Counted from the first letter of the stretch, positions 24,436 to 33,886 are shown. The stretch is DNA of 64,000 bases from Ruegeria sp. HKCCD8929 (GCF_013031405.1 NZ_WPZY01000012.1:87523-151522), one strand, 5' to 3'. Numbers and translations are program-made. Notes: generated from the letters alone by a model not told the origin.

Positions 24436-25539
24436 ATGAATTTTCACCCTCGTGATGTGAACGAGATCCCGGACCGCGACGAAGCGGCCGCCGCGCTGGA
24501 CGTGCTGCGGGCATGGGCCAAGACCGCCACCGAGGCTGAGATCAGCCAGCTTGACCCGGCCGTTGCGCGGCTGGTGCCCGGGCTGGTGCCGGTGAACTAT
24601 CCGTCGCTGTCGCGCGAATATTCCGAGGATTTCGTGTCCGACGAGGCGTATCGCGCCTCGCTGCCCGATCTGCAGAACGGCCCGTCCAGCCTGATCCGGG
24701 GGGCAAAGCAGCAGATCCAACATGTGGGGATTTCGAATTTCCGGTTGCCGATCCGGTTTCACCGCAAGCGGGGCGAGGATCTGACGCTGGAGACCTCGGT
24801 GACCGGCACCGTGAGCCTGGAGGCCGGCAAGAAGGGCATCAACATGTCCCGGATCATGCGGTCGTTTTACAAGCACGCCGAGCGCACCTTCAGCTTTGAG
24901 GTGATCGAGGCGGCGCTGAGCGATTACATGGCCGATCTGGACAGTATCGACGCCCGTATCCAGATGCGGTTTTCCTATCCCGACCGGGTCGAGAGCCTGC
25001 GGTCGGGCCTGTCGGGCTATCAGTATTACGATATCGCGCTGGAACTGGTCGAACAGGGTGGCGTGCGGAAAAAGATCATCCATCTGGACTATGTCTATTC
25101 CTCGACCTGCCCCTGCTCGCTGGAGCTGAGCGAGCATGCGCGCTCGACGCGCGGGCAACTGGCCACGCCGCATTCGCAGCGCTCGGTGGCGCGGATTTCG
25201 GCGGTGGTGGACCCGGATGCCGATTGTCTGTGGTTCGAGGATCTGATCGCGCTCTGCCGCCGGGCGGTGCCGACCGAGACACAGGTGATGGTCAAGCGCG
25301 AGGATGAACAGGCCTTTGCCGAACTGAATGCCGCCAACCCGATCTTTGTCGAGGATGCGGCGCGGCTGTTCTGTGCCGAGTTGCAGGCCGATCACCATAT
25401 CGGTGATTTCCGCGTGATCGCGAGCCATCAGGAGAGCCTGCACAGCCATGACGCGGTCTCGATCCTGACCGAGGGGCCGACCTTTGAGGCGCAAAGCCTC
25501 GATCCCAAACTGTTCAACACGCTGTTTCACGTCGGCTGA
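24436..25539 (+). CDS. folE2: GTP cyclohydrolase FolE2
   Basis: Converts GTP to dihydroneopterin triphosphate, the first step of folate synthesis (GCYH-IB type, which tolerates metals other than zinc). It is 367 residues long with the family features VNYPSLSREYSEDF, HVGISNFRLPI, KGINMSRIMRSFYKHAE and the metal-site segment STCPCSLELSEHARS containing the conserved Cys. The end reads FRVIASHQESLHSHDAVS. It is a single gene with its own terminator. Later folate steps (folB, folP) are elsewhere in this window. Confidence 0.95.
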   Translation: MNFHPRDVNEIPDRDEAAAALDVLRAWAKTATEAEISQLDPAVARLVPGLVPVNYPSLSREYSEDFVSDEAYRASLPDLQNGPSSLIRGAKQQIQHVGISNFRLPIRFHRKRGEDLTLETSVTGTVSLEAGKKGINMSRIMRSFYKHAERTFSFEVIEAALSDYMADLDSIDARIQMRFSYPDRVESLRSGLSGYQYYDIALELVEQGGVRKKIIHLDYVYSSTCPCSLELSEHARSTRGQLATPHSQRSVARISAVVDPDADCLWFEDLIALCRRAVPTETQVMVKREDEQAFAELNAANPIFVEDAARLFCAELQADHHIGDFRVIASHQESLHSHDAVSILTEGPTFEAQSLDPKLFNTLFHVG

Positions 25540-25557
25540 GACCAGGGGACATGTTTT

Positions 25558-25595
25558 ACGGCTGCTCGAATGATGAGCAGCCGTTTGCGTTTGTG
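25558..25595 (+). terminator. Rho-independent terminator of folE2
   Basis: ACGGCTGCTC and GAGCAGCCGT form a 10-bp stem with a 7-nt loop, followed by TTGCGTTTG. Confidence 0.87.
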
Positions 25596-25634
25596 CCTGC
25601 ATCTTGGAAGGAATCCGCCGATGCATGAGCGAAT

Positions 25635-25649
25635 TGCCGCACTGCGGCA
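25635..25649. promoter_or_regulatory. 15-bp TGC palindrome, possible PhaR-type operator
   Basis: TGCCGCA-C-TGCGGCA is a perfect inverted repeat, followed at once by another TGC cluster (TTCTGCGGCTGCG). PhaR repressors of Paracoccus and relatives bind TGC-rich dyads in front of phasin genes. The gene downstream resembles phasin/histone-like proteins, so PhaR is a reasonable guess, not a demonstrated site. Confidence 0.4.
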
Positions 25650-25859
25650 TAATTTTCTGCGGCTGCGTGGGGAATAGTCCTATATTGAGACTGAATGTCG
25701 AAGCGGTGCCGGCAACGCAGATGAAACCGGCGCCAGACCTTGAGGGATCGCGATGCGCAGGCTGCGTTATTGCACGGACAGAAGGACCGGTCGTTTTGGG
25801 CCGCTTCCGCCTTTTCGGTTCGCTTCGGCACTTGGGCTTTCCATAGGAGTGAAACACGG

Positions 25860-26630
25860 ATGACCCCCATAACCCACCCGCTTGAACTGCAGGCTACCGC
25901 GATGCGGATGGCCGGGTATGCGCTGACCAATCAGATCCGGATCATGCAGATCATGACCCAGTCCGCGCTGAACGCGCCGATGATTCAGGTGCAGGCGCTG
26001 CATGCGGCGGCCTCGGTGCCGTCCAAGACGGTGACATCCTTCAAATCCGAGCGCACGGCAGCGCCGAAAGCCGCTCCTGCGGCGGCCAAACCGGCCAAGC
26101 CGAAGGTTGCCAAGCCTGCTGCAAAACCGAAAGCGAGCAAGCCTGCTGTAAAGGCCTCGCCTGCGCCAAAAGCCAAGCCCGCCGCAAAGGCCAAGCCTGC
26201 TGCCAAGGCCAAGCCTGCAGCACCTGCCAAAGCCGCGCCCAAACCTGTTGCCGCACCGAAAGCGGTGGCACCCAAACCGACGCCCAAGGCGGCGGCACCT
26301 GCCAAGCCCGCCGCAGCGGCCAAACCGGCTGCAAAACCTGCTCCGGCTCGCAAACCGGTGACCCGCCCGGCGCCGAAACCGGCAGCCGCCAAGACCGCCA
26401 AACCCGCAGCCAGCGCGCCTGTCAAACCTGCCGCCGCCAAGCCGGTGAAAGCAGCGCCTCAGGCCAAGGCGGAACCGGTCAAACCTGCCGCGCCCACGAC
26501 GCCGCCGCAGCCCGCCCCGAAAGCGGCAGCATCAACCGCGACCGAGGCCCAGAATGCCACCCGCCGCCGCGCCCGTGTGCCCTCGGCGCCGCCGCCGATG
26601 CCGGAACGGAAGCCCGAAACCGACGCCTGA
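25860..26630 (+). CDS. Ala/Lys/Pro-rich histone H1- or phasin-like protein
   Basis: A 256-residue protein with two parts. Residues 1 to about 60 are helix-forming and Met/Gln/Ala-rich (LELQATAMRMAGYALTNQIR). Residues about 65-235 are low complexity, built of AKPAAKPKA-like units with about one Lys in every four or five residues. The tail resembles the DNA-binding tails of histone H1-like and PhaF-type proteins; the head is where a phasin would contact polyhydroxyalkanoate granules. The start at 25860 has AGGAGTG upstream. The repetitive DNA may vary in length between strains. Function is not established. Confidence 0.75.
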   Translation: MTPITHPLELQATAMRMAGYALTNQIRIMQIMTQSALNAPMIQVQALHAAASVPSKTVTSFKSERTAAPKAAPAAAKPAKPKVAKPAAKPKASKPAVKASPAPKAKPAAKAKPAAKAKPAAPAKAAPKPVAAPKAVAPKPTPKAAAPAKPAAAAKPAAKPAPARKPVTRPAPKPAAAKTAKPAASAPVKPAAAKPVKAAPQAKAEPVKPAAPTTPPQPAPKAAASTATEAQNATRRRARVPSAPPPMPERKPETDA

Positions 26631-26682
26631 GACGTCGCCTTCGGCTTGACAGTGCAGGTCCAGCGCGCCAACCCTGCGCCTC

Positions 26683-28131
26683 ATGTTGGACCTGCGCCCC
26701 GTCGGATATGTGATCGGTCTGCTGGTCGCCATTCTTGGCGCGGCCATGTTTCTGCCGATGCTTGCGGACCTGGCCGAGGGCCGGGGCGAATGGCATGTGT
26801 TTCTGGAAAGCGCGGTCATCACCATCCTGACGGGCGGCATCCTGGCGCTGAGCTGTGCAAATGGCGTGCGCGCAGGCCTGACCATCCAGCAGACCTTTCT
26901 GCTGACCAGCGGCGTGTGGCTGGCGCTGCCCTTCTTCGGGGCGCTGCCCTTCGTGTTCGGCGAGACCGAGCTGCGCTTCGTCGATGCGTTTTTCGAGGCG
27001 ATGTCGGGCCTGACCACCACCGGCTCGACCGTGATCGGCGGGCTCGACGAACTGCCGCGCGGGCTGCTGCTGTGGCGCGGGCTGCTGCAATGGCTGGGCG
27101 GCATCGGCATCATCGTCGTCGCCATGGTATTCCTGCCCGAGCTGCGGGTAGGCGGGATGCAGATCTTCCGCTCGGAAGGGTTTGATACCTTTGGTAAAAT
27201 CCTGCCCCGCGCCACCGAAATCTCGTCGCGGATTTCCGGGGTCTACATCACCCTGACCATGATCTGTGCGCTGTGCTACGCAGCCTCGGGCATGAGCGCC
27301 TTTGACGCCTCGGTCCATGCCATGACCACGGTGGCCACCGGCGGGTTCGCCAACTACGACGCCTCGTTCGGTGCCTTTTCGGGGGCTGCGGAATATGTGG
27401 CGGTTCTGTTCATGCTGCTGGCCGCCCTTCCTTTCGTGCGTTTCGTGCAACTGACCGCGGGCACCGCGCGGCCGCTGATGGAGGACACCCAGATCCGCGC
27501 CTTTCTGGCCACCGCGCTGGCGCTGGTCACCGTTCTGACCTTATGGAACTGGAGCCAGTCGCCGGAAGTGGGCGAGCCCGCCTTTCGCAAGACGCTGTTC
27601 AACACCGTCTCGCTGCTGACCGGCACCGGTTACGCCAGTCAGGACTACATGCAATGGGGCAGCTTTCCGATCACCATGCTGTTCATCGTCGGGCTGATCG
27701 GCGGCTGCGCGGGCTCGACCGCGTGTTCGATCAAGATCTTCCGCTATCAGTTGCTCTTTGCCTCGATCCGGGCGCAGTTGCAGCGCATCCGCTCGCCCAA
27801 CGGCATCTTTACCCCGCGCTATGCGGGCCGCCCGGTGGGGTCGGACGTGCTGAGCTCGGTGATGAGCTTTTTCGTCTTCTTCATCGTGACCATGGGGCTC
27901 GTGTCCTGGGGGCTGGCGCTGACCGGGCTGGATTTCATCACCTCGGTCTCGGGCGCGGCGGCGGCGCTGGCCAATATCGGCCCCGGTCTGGGCGATCAGA
28001 TCGGCCCAGCGGGCAATTTCGCGGGCCTCAACGACTCGGCCAAATGGATGCTGAGCGCGGCGATGCTGATCGGGCGGCTGGAACTGCTGGCCGTCTACGC
28101 AATCTTCACCATTCAGTTCTGGAGAGCCTGA
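26683..28131 (+). CDS. trkH: TrkH family potassium uptake protein
   Basis: The pore subunit of a Trk/Ktr K+ uptake system in the inner membrane, 482 residues with about ten hydrophobic segments. The four pore-loop motifs are visible: SGLTTTGSTVI, TTVATGGFANYDASF, SLLTGTGYASQDY and ALANIGPGLGDQIG. A conserved segment GGCAGSTACSIKIFRYQ marks the family. It needs a TrkA-type nucleotide-binding partner, which is not in this window. Its stop codon overlaps the start of the next gene (TGATG), so the two are translationally coupled. Confidence 0.94.
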   Translation: MLDLRPVGYVIGLLVAILGAAMFLPMLADLAEGRGEWHVFLESAVITILTGGILALSCANGVRAGLTIQQTFLLTSGVWLALPFFGALPFVFGETELRFVDAFFEAMSGLTTTGSTVIGGLDELPRGLLLWRGLLQWLGGIGIIVVAMVFLPELRVGGMQIFRSEGFDTFGKILPRATEISSRISGVYITLTMICALCYAASGMSAFDASVHAMTTVATGGFANYDASFGAFSGAAEYVAVLFMLLAALPFVRFVQLTAGTARPLMEDTQIRAFLATALALVTVLTLWNWSQSPEVGEPAFRKTLFNTVSLLTGTGYASQDYMQWGSFPITMLFIVGLIGGCAGSTACSIKIFRYQLLFASIRAQLQRIRSPNGIFTPRYAGRPVGSDVLSSVMSFFVFFIVTMGLVSWGLALTGLDFITSVSGAAAALANIGPGLGDQIGPAGNFAGLNDSAKWMLSAAMLIGRLELLAVYAIFTIQFWRA

Positions 28132-29705
28132 TGAAACGACCGCTCGGCGCGCAAATCTCGCATATGCTCAGGGATCGGGGGGTCGAGGTCATCTTCGGCA
28201 TTCCGGGCGTGCACAATCAGGAAATGTATCGCGGCATCGAAGAGGCCGGGATCACCCATGTGCTGGCCCGGCACGAGCAGGGGGCGGGGTTCATGGCCGA
28301 CGGCTATGCGCGCGCCACCGGTCAGCCCGGCGTGGCCTATGTGATCACCGGGCCGGGCCTGTGCAACATCATGACGCCGATGGGGCAGGGCTATTCCGAT
28401 TCGGTGCCGATGCTGGTGATCTCCTCCTGCCTGGACGAGGTGGCGGCGGCCCGGGGGCAGTTGCATCAGATGAAGGATCAGGAAGCGGCGGCTGCCGCCG
28501 TGTGCGACTGGTCCCACACCGCCGGTTCGGCGCAGGCGGCCTATGGGCTGATCGAGCGTGCCTTTGACGAGTTCGAGCTTAACCGTCCGCGCCCCAAGCA
28601 CATTCAGGTGCCGATCGCGCAGCTTGAGGCCGAGGCCGATCCGGCCCCGCCGCCTAACCAGCCGGCGCTGCGGACCAAGGCGCTCGATCCCGATATCGCG
28701 CCGGTGCTGTCGCTGCTGAATACGGCCAAGCGGCCCTTGTTCATCCTCGGCGGCGGGGCGCGGTCCAACCTCTGGCGGCAGATCCTGTCGCAGGTGGGCG
28801 GCGCCTGTTTCACCACCTATGCCGGGCGCGGTCTGGTCGGGACCGGCTATGCGCTGGATTTCGGCGCCACTCTCGCCCGCCCCGGCAGTGCCGAGATCGT
28901 CGCCTCGGCCGATCTGGTGGTGGCCGTGGGCACCGAACTGGCCGAGGTGGACATGTGGCGCGCCGATCTGGGGCATAATGCGCCCCTGGTGCGGGTCGAT
29001 CTGGACGCCGAAGTGCTGGGCGATGCGCATCGCGCGCTGGTCAAGCTGCAGGCCGATGGCGAGAGCTTTGCCCGCACGTTGTGGGCGGCGACCGAAGGGG
29101 CCGACCCCGCCACCGGCTGGAGCCATGAGGAGGTCGCCGAGGCCCGCACCCGCTGGCGCGCAGAGGTCGATGCCCTACGTCCCGGCATCCTGCCCATCCT
29201 GGACGCCCTGCGCGCCGCAATACCGCCCGAAACCATGATCTATTCCGACATGACCCAGTTCGCCTATGTGGCCAAGGAGGTGTGGGAGATGTCGTCTCCC
29301 TATCACTGGCACCACCCCACCGGCTTCGGCACGCTGGGATACGCACTGCCCGCCGGGATCGGCGGTGCGGTGGCCCGGCGCGGCAAGCCGACGGCGGTGA
29401 TCGCGGGGGATTACGGGTTCCACTACACGATGCAGGAGCTGGGCGTGGCGGTCGAACTGGGCCTGCCGCTGCCGATCATCCTGTGGGACAACGGCAAGCT
29501 CAAGGAGATCGAGGACAGCATGGTGCGCGCGCAGATCGCGCCCAACGCGGTGATCGCGCGCAACCCGGATTTCTGCAAGCTGGCCGAGGCGTTCGGCGCG
29601 GCCGCGGCGGTTCCGTCCACGCTGGAGGAGCTTCAGCACACGGTGCGCGGCGCTTTTGACGCGTCCGGGCCGACGCTGATCCATGTGACGCCGGAGATTT
29701 TGTAG
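28131..29705 (+). CDS. thiamine-diphosphate-dependent enzyme (acetolactate synthase / 2-oxo acid decarboxylase family)
   Basis: A 524-residue three-domain ThDP enzyme. The cofactor-activating Glu is in LARHEQGAGFMADGYARATG. The central domain follows (FILGGGARSNLW). The ThDP/Mg site is AVIAGDYGFHYTMQELGVA with IILWDNGKLKEI, a GDY...DN variant of the usual GDG...NN. It resembles AruI-type guanidino-oxopentanoate decarboxylases more than biosynthetic IlvB, but the substrate cannot be fixed by eye. The start overlaps the trkH stop by one base. Confidence 0.85.
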   Translation: MKRPLGAQISHMLRDRGVEVIFGIPGVHNQEMYRGIEEAGITHVLARHEQGAGFMADGYARATGQPGVAYVITGPGLCNIMTPMGQGYSDSVPMLVISSCLDEVAAARGQLHQMKDQEAAAAAVCDWSHTAGSAQAAYGLIERAFDEFELNRPRPKHIQVPIAQLEAEADPAPPPNQPALRTKALDPDIAPVLSLLNTAKRPLFILGGGARSNLWRQILSQVGGACFTTYAGRGLVGTGYALDFGATLARPGSAEIVASADLVVAVGTELAEVDMWRADLGHNAPLVRVDLDAEVLGDAHRALVKLQADGESFARTLWAATEGADPATGWSHEEVAEARTRWRAEVDALRPGILPILDALRAAIPPETMIYSDMTQFAYVAKEVWEMSSPYHWHHPTGFGTLGYALPAGIGGAVARRGKPTAVIAGDYGFHYTMQELGVAVELGLPLPIILWDNGKLKEIEDSMVRAQIAPNAVIARNPDFCKLAEAFGAAAAVPSTLEELQHTVRGAFDASGPTLIHVTPEIL

Positions 29706-29778
29706 CCAGCAGCGTAGGGCGGGGGCGTTTGGACGTCGCCCTGAGCCAGACGGCATCGCAAAGAGCTGAGGACAACGC

Positions 29779-30519
29779 TTGGAATTCTGGATCGTAGCAG
29801 GGTTGGCGGCCTATCTGATGGGCTTGTCCAAGGGCGGTGTGCCGATGATTGCGCTGCTCTCGGTGCCGCTCATGTCGCTGTTCATGGACCCGGCCATGGC
29901 GGCGGGTCTGTTGCTGCCGATCTACATCGTCGCCGACTGCTACGCCGTCTATCTGTTTCGCAAGGCGTTCTCGGCCCGGAACCTGAAGATCCTGCTGCCC
30001 GGCGCGGTCGGCGGCATCCTGATCGGGTTCGTCGCGGTGGCTTATGTGCCCGGCGACGCGGTCAAGCTGCTGGTTGCGGGGATCGGCCTCTCCTACCTCG
30101 TGACCGCGCTGCGCAACCGGTTTGCCAGGGGCGAGGTGCCCGCAAAGCCCGCCGATGTTCCGCGCGGGCTGTTCTGGGGCACGCTGGCCGGGCTGACCAG
30201 CTACATCTCCCACGCCGGCGGGCCGCCCTTTCAGGCCTATGTTCTGCCGCAGCGGTTGGAGAAGATGGTCTATCTCGGCACCACGACCATCTTCTTCACC
30301 ACCGTCAACCTGCTGAAAGTGCCGCCTTTCATCCTGGCCGGGCAGATCACCTGGGACAGCGCCGCGCAGGCGGCGTGGCTGGCGCCATTGGCGCTGGCAG
30401 GGGCATGGAGCGGGGCGGCGATCTCGCGCATCCTGCCCGAACGGGTGTTCTTCCTGCTGGTCGAGGTCGCGCTGGCGGTGGTGTCCTTCAAGCTGCTCTA
30501 CGAGGTCGTGGCCGCCTGA
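29779..30519 (+). CDS. TauE/SafE family permease (sulfite/sulfoacetate exporter-like)
   Basis: A 246-residue inner-membrane protein with about seven or eight helices, of the TauE/SafE family that exports sulfite or other sulfur or organic anions. It has the two half-repeats with Gly/Pro-rich turns (GLSKGGVPMIALLSVPLMSL and TSYISHAGGPPFQAYVLPQ), typical for the family. The start is TTG at 29779; no strong ribosome site is evident. It follows the ThDP enzyme by 73 bp on the same strand and may share its transcript. Confidence 0.9.
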   Translation: MEFWIVAGLAAYLMGLSKGGVPMIALLSVPLMSLFMDPAMAAGLLLPIYIVADCYAVYLFRKAFSARNLKILLPGAVGGILIGFVAVAYVPGDAVKLLVAGIGLSYLVTALRNRFARGEVPAKPADVPRGLFWGTLAGLTSYISHAGGPPFQAYVLPQRLEKMVYLGTTTIFFTTVNLLKVPPFILAGQITWDSAAQAAWLAPLALAGAWSGAAISRILPERVFFLLVEVALAVVSFKLLYEVVAA

Positions 30520-31000
30520 CCGGTCCCCGGCTACCGCGTCCGTGCGGGCAAGGCCCGTGCGGCGCCCGGCCCAACGGGAGGAGAGGCCGCGAAAGCGGCC
30601 TTGACGACGGGCGGGAGCGCCTTGTGTCAACGGGAAAGGCGGCGCCTCAGACTGCTGATAAACCTCGAGAATCGGAGGGGTAGGGAAATTGTTCCGCGCG
30701 CGGGTTGAGCGGGTGTGACAAGGGCCGCGCCCGACCCTGGGAGGGCGCTTGCAAAACGCAAGAGTAGTGCGGACCGCTCAAAACATGAGACTTTGTCAGA
30801 GATTTACGCGACATCGCAAATGCGCCCTCCCGGGGGGAGGGTCGGGCGCGGCCCGGGCTGATACCCGTGCCAAACGGATTTGAAATGGTGTTTTGGAACA
30901 GTTTCCCGCATTTTGAGACCGGTTTGCAGGAGCCGGGGGTTTGTCAACGTTCTGAGGCGGCGCAAACAACGCCGCCTTTGTCATCTCAATGAGGCGGGCC
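30520..31000. other. 481-bp intergenic region with an inverted repeat element
   Basis: No coding sequence is supported. It contains a long interrupted inverted repeat (30722-30854), one copy of a repeat found again near 38.0 kb. It separates the convergent TauE-type gene and the trypsin-like gene. Confidence 0.6.
30722..30854. repeat. REP-like inverted repeat, copy A
   Basis: The left arm starts GGGCCGCGCCCGACCCTGGG (30722-30741) and continues to GAGGGCGCTTGC. The right arm (30816-30854) is its reverse complement with a run of extra C/G inserted. The arms are about 30 bp long and about 65 bp apart. The first 20 bp match copy B at 38004-38023 in 19 positions. Confidence 0.8.
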
Positions 31001-32740
31001 TCAATCCCAGCAGCTGACCAGAACCGTCATGCCCTGCGCCCTGCGGTTCAGCTCGTCGGGCGAGACCGGCTCACCCCCCGGGCTTTCCTGCGCGCTCAGC
31101 CCCGCCGAGCTCAGCAGATCGGTCAGCGCCGCCGCATCCGCGGCAAAGCTCACATCGCCCGGCAGGTCTTGCCCGGTTTTCGGCGTGGCCAGCAGCATGC
31201 CCAGAACCGAGCCGCCCGCGTCAAAGACCGGACCGCCCGCATCGCCCTCCTGTGCGGCCAGCGCCAGACGCGCCAGTTCGGCCTCGCCGCCCAGCCCGCG
31301 CACATCCGCCAGCGTGCCATAGGTCAGCGTCGGGGCGCCCAGCACGCCCTCGTAGGAATAGCCCGACAGCGTGACCTCGGATTGCAGCCGGGGCTCGGTG
31401 GTGGTCAGCTGCGCCACCGCCATCGGCGACAGGGCGTCCGTGGGCCGCAGCAGTGCCACGCCCAGATCCGCATCCGTGCTGATCACCTGCGCCTCATGCT
31501 CGCGGTCCAACGTGATCCGGGTGCAGCCCTCGACCGCCTCGGCCACGGTGGCAACCGCGCCCTCACCATCGACATAAAAGCCCGAGCGCGACAGGCGCGG
31601 CTTGCGGATGGCAAGGCCCGAGACCAGATCGACCCGCTGTTCGGCATTGGCGCCGGCGCCCGCGTCCAGCACGCCCTCGATGCGCGAGAAGCTGGCCTTC
31701 ATCGCCGCCAGAACCCGGGTGCGGCGCGCCTCGTCGCCCTTGGGCCAGACCAGGGTAAAGCCCTTGATTTCACCGTCTTTCAGCGCCGCTTCGGTGTACG
31801 AGACGATGCCGTTGCCGCGCCCCTCCAGCGTAAAGCTGTTCTTGGCCCGGTTGCGCGGGCCGTCAAGCGGCACGATCTCCAGCGTCTGCATCACGTCGTA
31901 GAGCCCGCGCAGGGTCGCCGCCGAGCCCTCCTGCGAGATCAGAAGCACCTGCGCGCCGATATCCGAGCTGCTCTCGAAATGGGCAAACGGCGCCTCGTAG
32001 CGGTCGAACCGGGTCACGGCCAGCGGCAGGTCGATCTCGATCCCGGTCTCGGTGTCGCTACGGCGTTGCATGCCCGCGCTGATCAGCGGCGCGTTGTACT
32101 CGTCCATCAGCACCTTGCGCTGTTGGGTGGTCAGAATGCCGGTGGCCTCGAACCCGTTGAACTGCTGCCAGTCGGCCATCGACCGGCGGGTGCCCCGGCC
32201 AAAGGCTCCGTCGATCGCCGAATTGTAGAACCCTGCGGCCTGCAGGGCGGTCTGCAACCCCTTGCGCTCATCCGCGGTCAGAAGGCGCTCGCTCTGACGG
32301 GCCTCGGCCGGGGTTTCATCCGATGGCTGGGCCGGCGTCTGCACGGTGGCCTGTGGCTGCTCGGGCGCGGGCTGCACCGGCGGCGCGACCACGCCGCGGT
32401 TCAGGATGTTCGCGCCGATGGGCCAGAATTGCTGACCCAGCGAGTTCGAACGGGCAAGGAAACTGTCCTGCGGGATCTGCCGCTCGGCCCGGTAGACACG
32501 CAGCACCTGCTCTGCATCCGGGCGCGCGTAAGGCCCAAGCACGATGGCGTACCAGCCCTGGCCCAGCCGGAACCCGTTCACATCCGCCAGCGCGTTGGAA
32601 TAGATCTGCGCCCGTGCCTGCGCCTCGCGCAGCGAGGGGTGCGCCTCGATCTGCACCCACATCGCCTCGCCCTGCTGTGCAAAGGCGGCGCGCAGGCCGA
32701 AGAAAAGAAAAAAAGCAATGGTTGAGAAAACCCGTGTCAT
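31001..32740 (-). CDS. secreted SPOR/peptidoglycan-binding/trypsin-like protein with lost catalytic residues
   Basis: A 579-residue exported protein: signal peptide (residues 1-21), a SPOR-like domain (about 25-105), a Pro/Gln linker, a PGB_1 peptidoglycan-binding domain (about 155-213), and a trypsin-like domain (about 380-560). The fold markers are clear (SGFYVDGEGAVATVAEAVEG, DLGVALLRP, GDAGGPVFD). However, the catalytic His position (usually TNAHVVEG) is Glu401, and the Ser of GDSGGP is Ala501; only the Asp (Asp425) remains. It should not cut peptides by the usual mechanism. The start at 32740 restores the signal peptide. Confidence 0.85.
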   Translation of the reverse strand: MTRVFSTIAFFLFFGLRAAFAQQGEAMWVQIEAHPSLREAQARAQIYSNALADVNGFRLGQGWYAIVLGPYARPDAEQVLRVYRAERQIPQDSFLARSNSLGQQFWPIGANILNRGVVAPPVQPAPEQPQATVQTPAQPSDETPAEARQSERLLTADERKGLQTALQAAGFYNSAIDGAFGRGTRRSMADWQQFNGFEATGILTTQQRKVLMDEYNAPLISAGMQRRSDTETGIEIDLPLAVTRFDRYEAPFAHFESSSDIGAQVLLISQEGSAATLRGLYDVMQTLEIVPLDGPRNRAKNSFTLEGRGNGIVSYTEAALKDGEIKGFTLVWPKGDEARRTRVLAAMKASFSRIEGVLDAGAGANAEQRVDLVSGLAIRKPRLSRSGFYVDGEGAVATVAEAVEGCTRITLDREHEAQVISTDADLGVALLRPTDALSPMAVAQLTTTEPRLQSEVTLSGYSYEGVLGAPTLTYGTLADVRGLGGEAELARLALAAQEGDAGGPVFDAGGSVLGMLLATPKTGQDLPGDVSFAADAAALTDLLSSAGLSAQESPGGEPVSPDELNRRAQGMTVLVSCWD

Positions 32741-32947
32741 CAGAAGTCCCGTGTTCCGGAAAGCCGTATCCTGGCTGCACCATAAGCAGCATTTTGCGCC
32801 AAATGCCATGCCCGCGGCGAGGGGAAAAACGGGTGTGGCCGTATCGCGACAGGCGGGGCGGTATTGGCCCGTTGACGCCCCCCGGCCCCTTGCATAGGAA
32901 AGGCGCAAACCATCGGAACCGCGCGATGAGCGCCCAGAGGGAACGTG

Positions 32948-33886
32948 ATGACCGATCAGACCAGCGCGCCGCGCTCATTTCAGGAGATCATCCTGCGGCT
33001 GCAGACCTATTGGGCCTCCAAGGGCTGCGCCGTTCTGCAACCCTATGACATGGAAGTGGGGGCAGGGACGTTCCACCCGGCCACCACCCTGCGCGCGCTG
33101 GGCTCGAAACCCTGGGCGGCGGCCTATGTGCAGCCCTCGCGCCGCCCCACTGACGGGCGCTATGGCGAGAACCCCAACCGGTTGCAGCATTACTACCAGT
33201 ATCAGGTGCTGATCAAACCCAGCCCGCCGGACCTGCAGGAGCTGTATCTGGGCTCGCTCGAGGCCATCGGCATCGACATGGACCTGCACGACATCCGCTT
33301 TGTCGAGGATGACTGGGAGAGCCCCACCCTGGGCGCCTGGGGTTTGGGCTGGGAGGTCTGGTGCGACGGTATGGAAGTCAGCCAGTTCACCTATTTCCAG
33401 CAGGTCGGCGGCCATGACTGCGCGCCGGTCTCGGGTGAGCTGACCTATGGACTGGAGCGGCTGGCCATGTATGTGCTGGGCATCGACCACGTGATGGACA
33501 TGCCGTTCAACGATCCTCAATCCCCCAGCCCGCTGACCTATGGCGACATCTTCAAGCAGACCGAAGAGGAATATGCCCGCTGGAACTTCGACGTGGCCAA
33601 CACCGAGGTCCTGCTGCGCCATTTCGAAGAGGCCGAGGCCGAGTGCGCCGCGATCCTCGCGCAGGAGCATGACGACCCCAAGACCGGCAAGCGCATCGTC
33701 ATGGCGCATCCCGCCTATGACCAGTGCATCAAGGCCAGCCATATCTTCAACCTGCTGGATGCGCGCGGCGTGATTTCGGTGACCGAGCGGCAGGCCTATA
33801 TCGGCCGGGTCCGGGCGCTGGCCAAGCAATGCGCCGATGCCTTCGTGCAGACCGGGGCCGGGGGCTATCAGGCCGCCGCGCAATGA
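32948..33886 (+). CDS. glyQ: glycyl-tRNA synthetase alpha subunit
   Basis: The catalytic subunit of the alpha2beta2 glycyl-tRNA synthetase. At 312 residues it has the family sequence throughout: [69 protein letters not shown] and [18 protein letters not shown] at 32948 was preferred to the overlapping GTG one codon upstream. Its stop overlaps the start of the next gene (ATGA). glyS, its partner, lies 1.75 kb downstream behind two other genes. Confidence 0.98.
   Translation: MTDQTSAPRSFQEIILRLQTYWASKGCAVLQPYDMEVGAGTFHPATTLRALGSKPWAAAYVQPSRRPTDGRYGENPNRLQHYYQYQVLIKPSPPDLQELYLGSLEAIGIDMDLHDIRFVEDDWESPTLGAWGLGWEVWCDGMEVSQFTYFQQVGGHDCAPVSGELTYGLERLAMYVLGIDHVMDMPFNDPQSPSPLTYGDIFKQTEEEYARWNFDVANTEVLLRHFEEAEAECAAILAQEHDDPKTGKRIVMAHPAYDQCIKASHIFNLLDARGVISVTERQAYIGRVRALAKQCADAFVQTGAGGYQAAAQ

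Larger units (their letters stand above)
25540..25859. other. 320-bp regulatory region before the Ala-Lys-Pro-rich gene
   Basis: Contains the folE2 terminator and a 15-bp TGC-type palindrome at 25635-25649. It also has a TATATT hexamer at 25681 that could be a -10, and AGGAGTG just before the next start codon. An 18-codon frame opening at 25621 overlaps the palindrome but has no supported ribosome site. No other gene is seen. Confidence 0.55.

Noticed and set aside
30989..32725. Long open frame (about 578 codons) on the plus strand opposite the trypsin-like gene
   Set aside because: It lies antisense to a gene with signal peptide and known domains, and its protein is Arg/Gly/Gln-rich nonsense typical of high-GC antisense frames.
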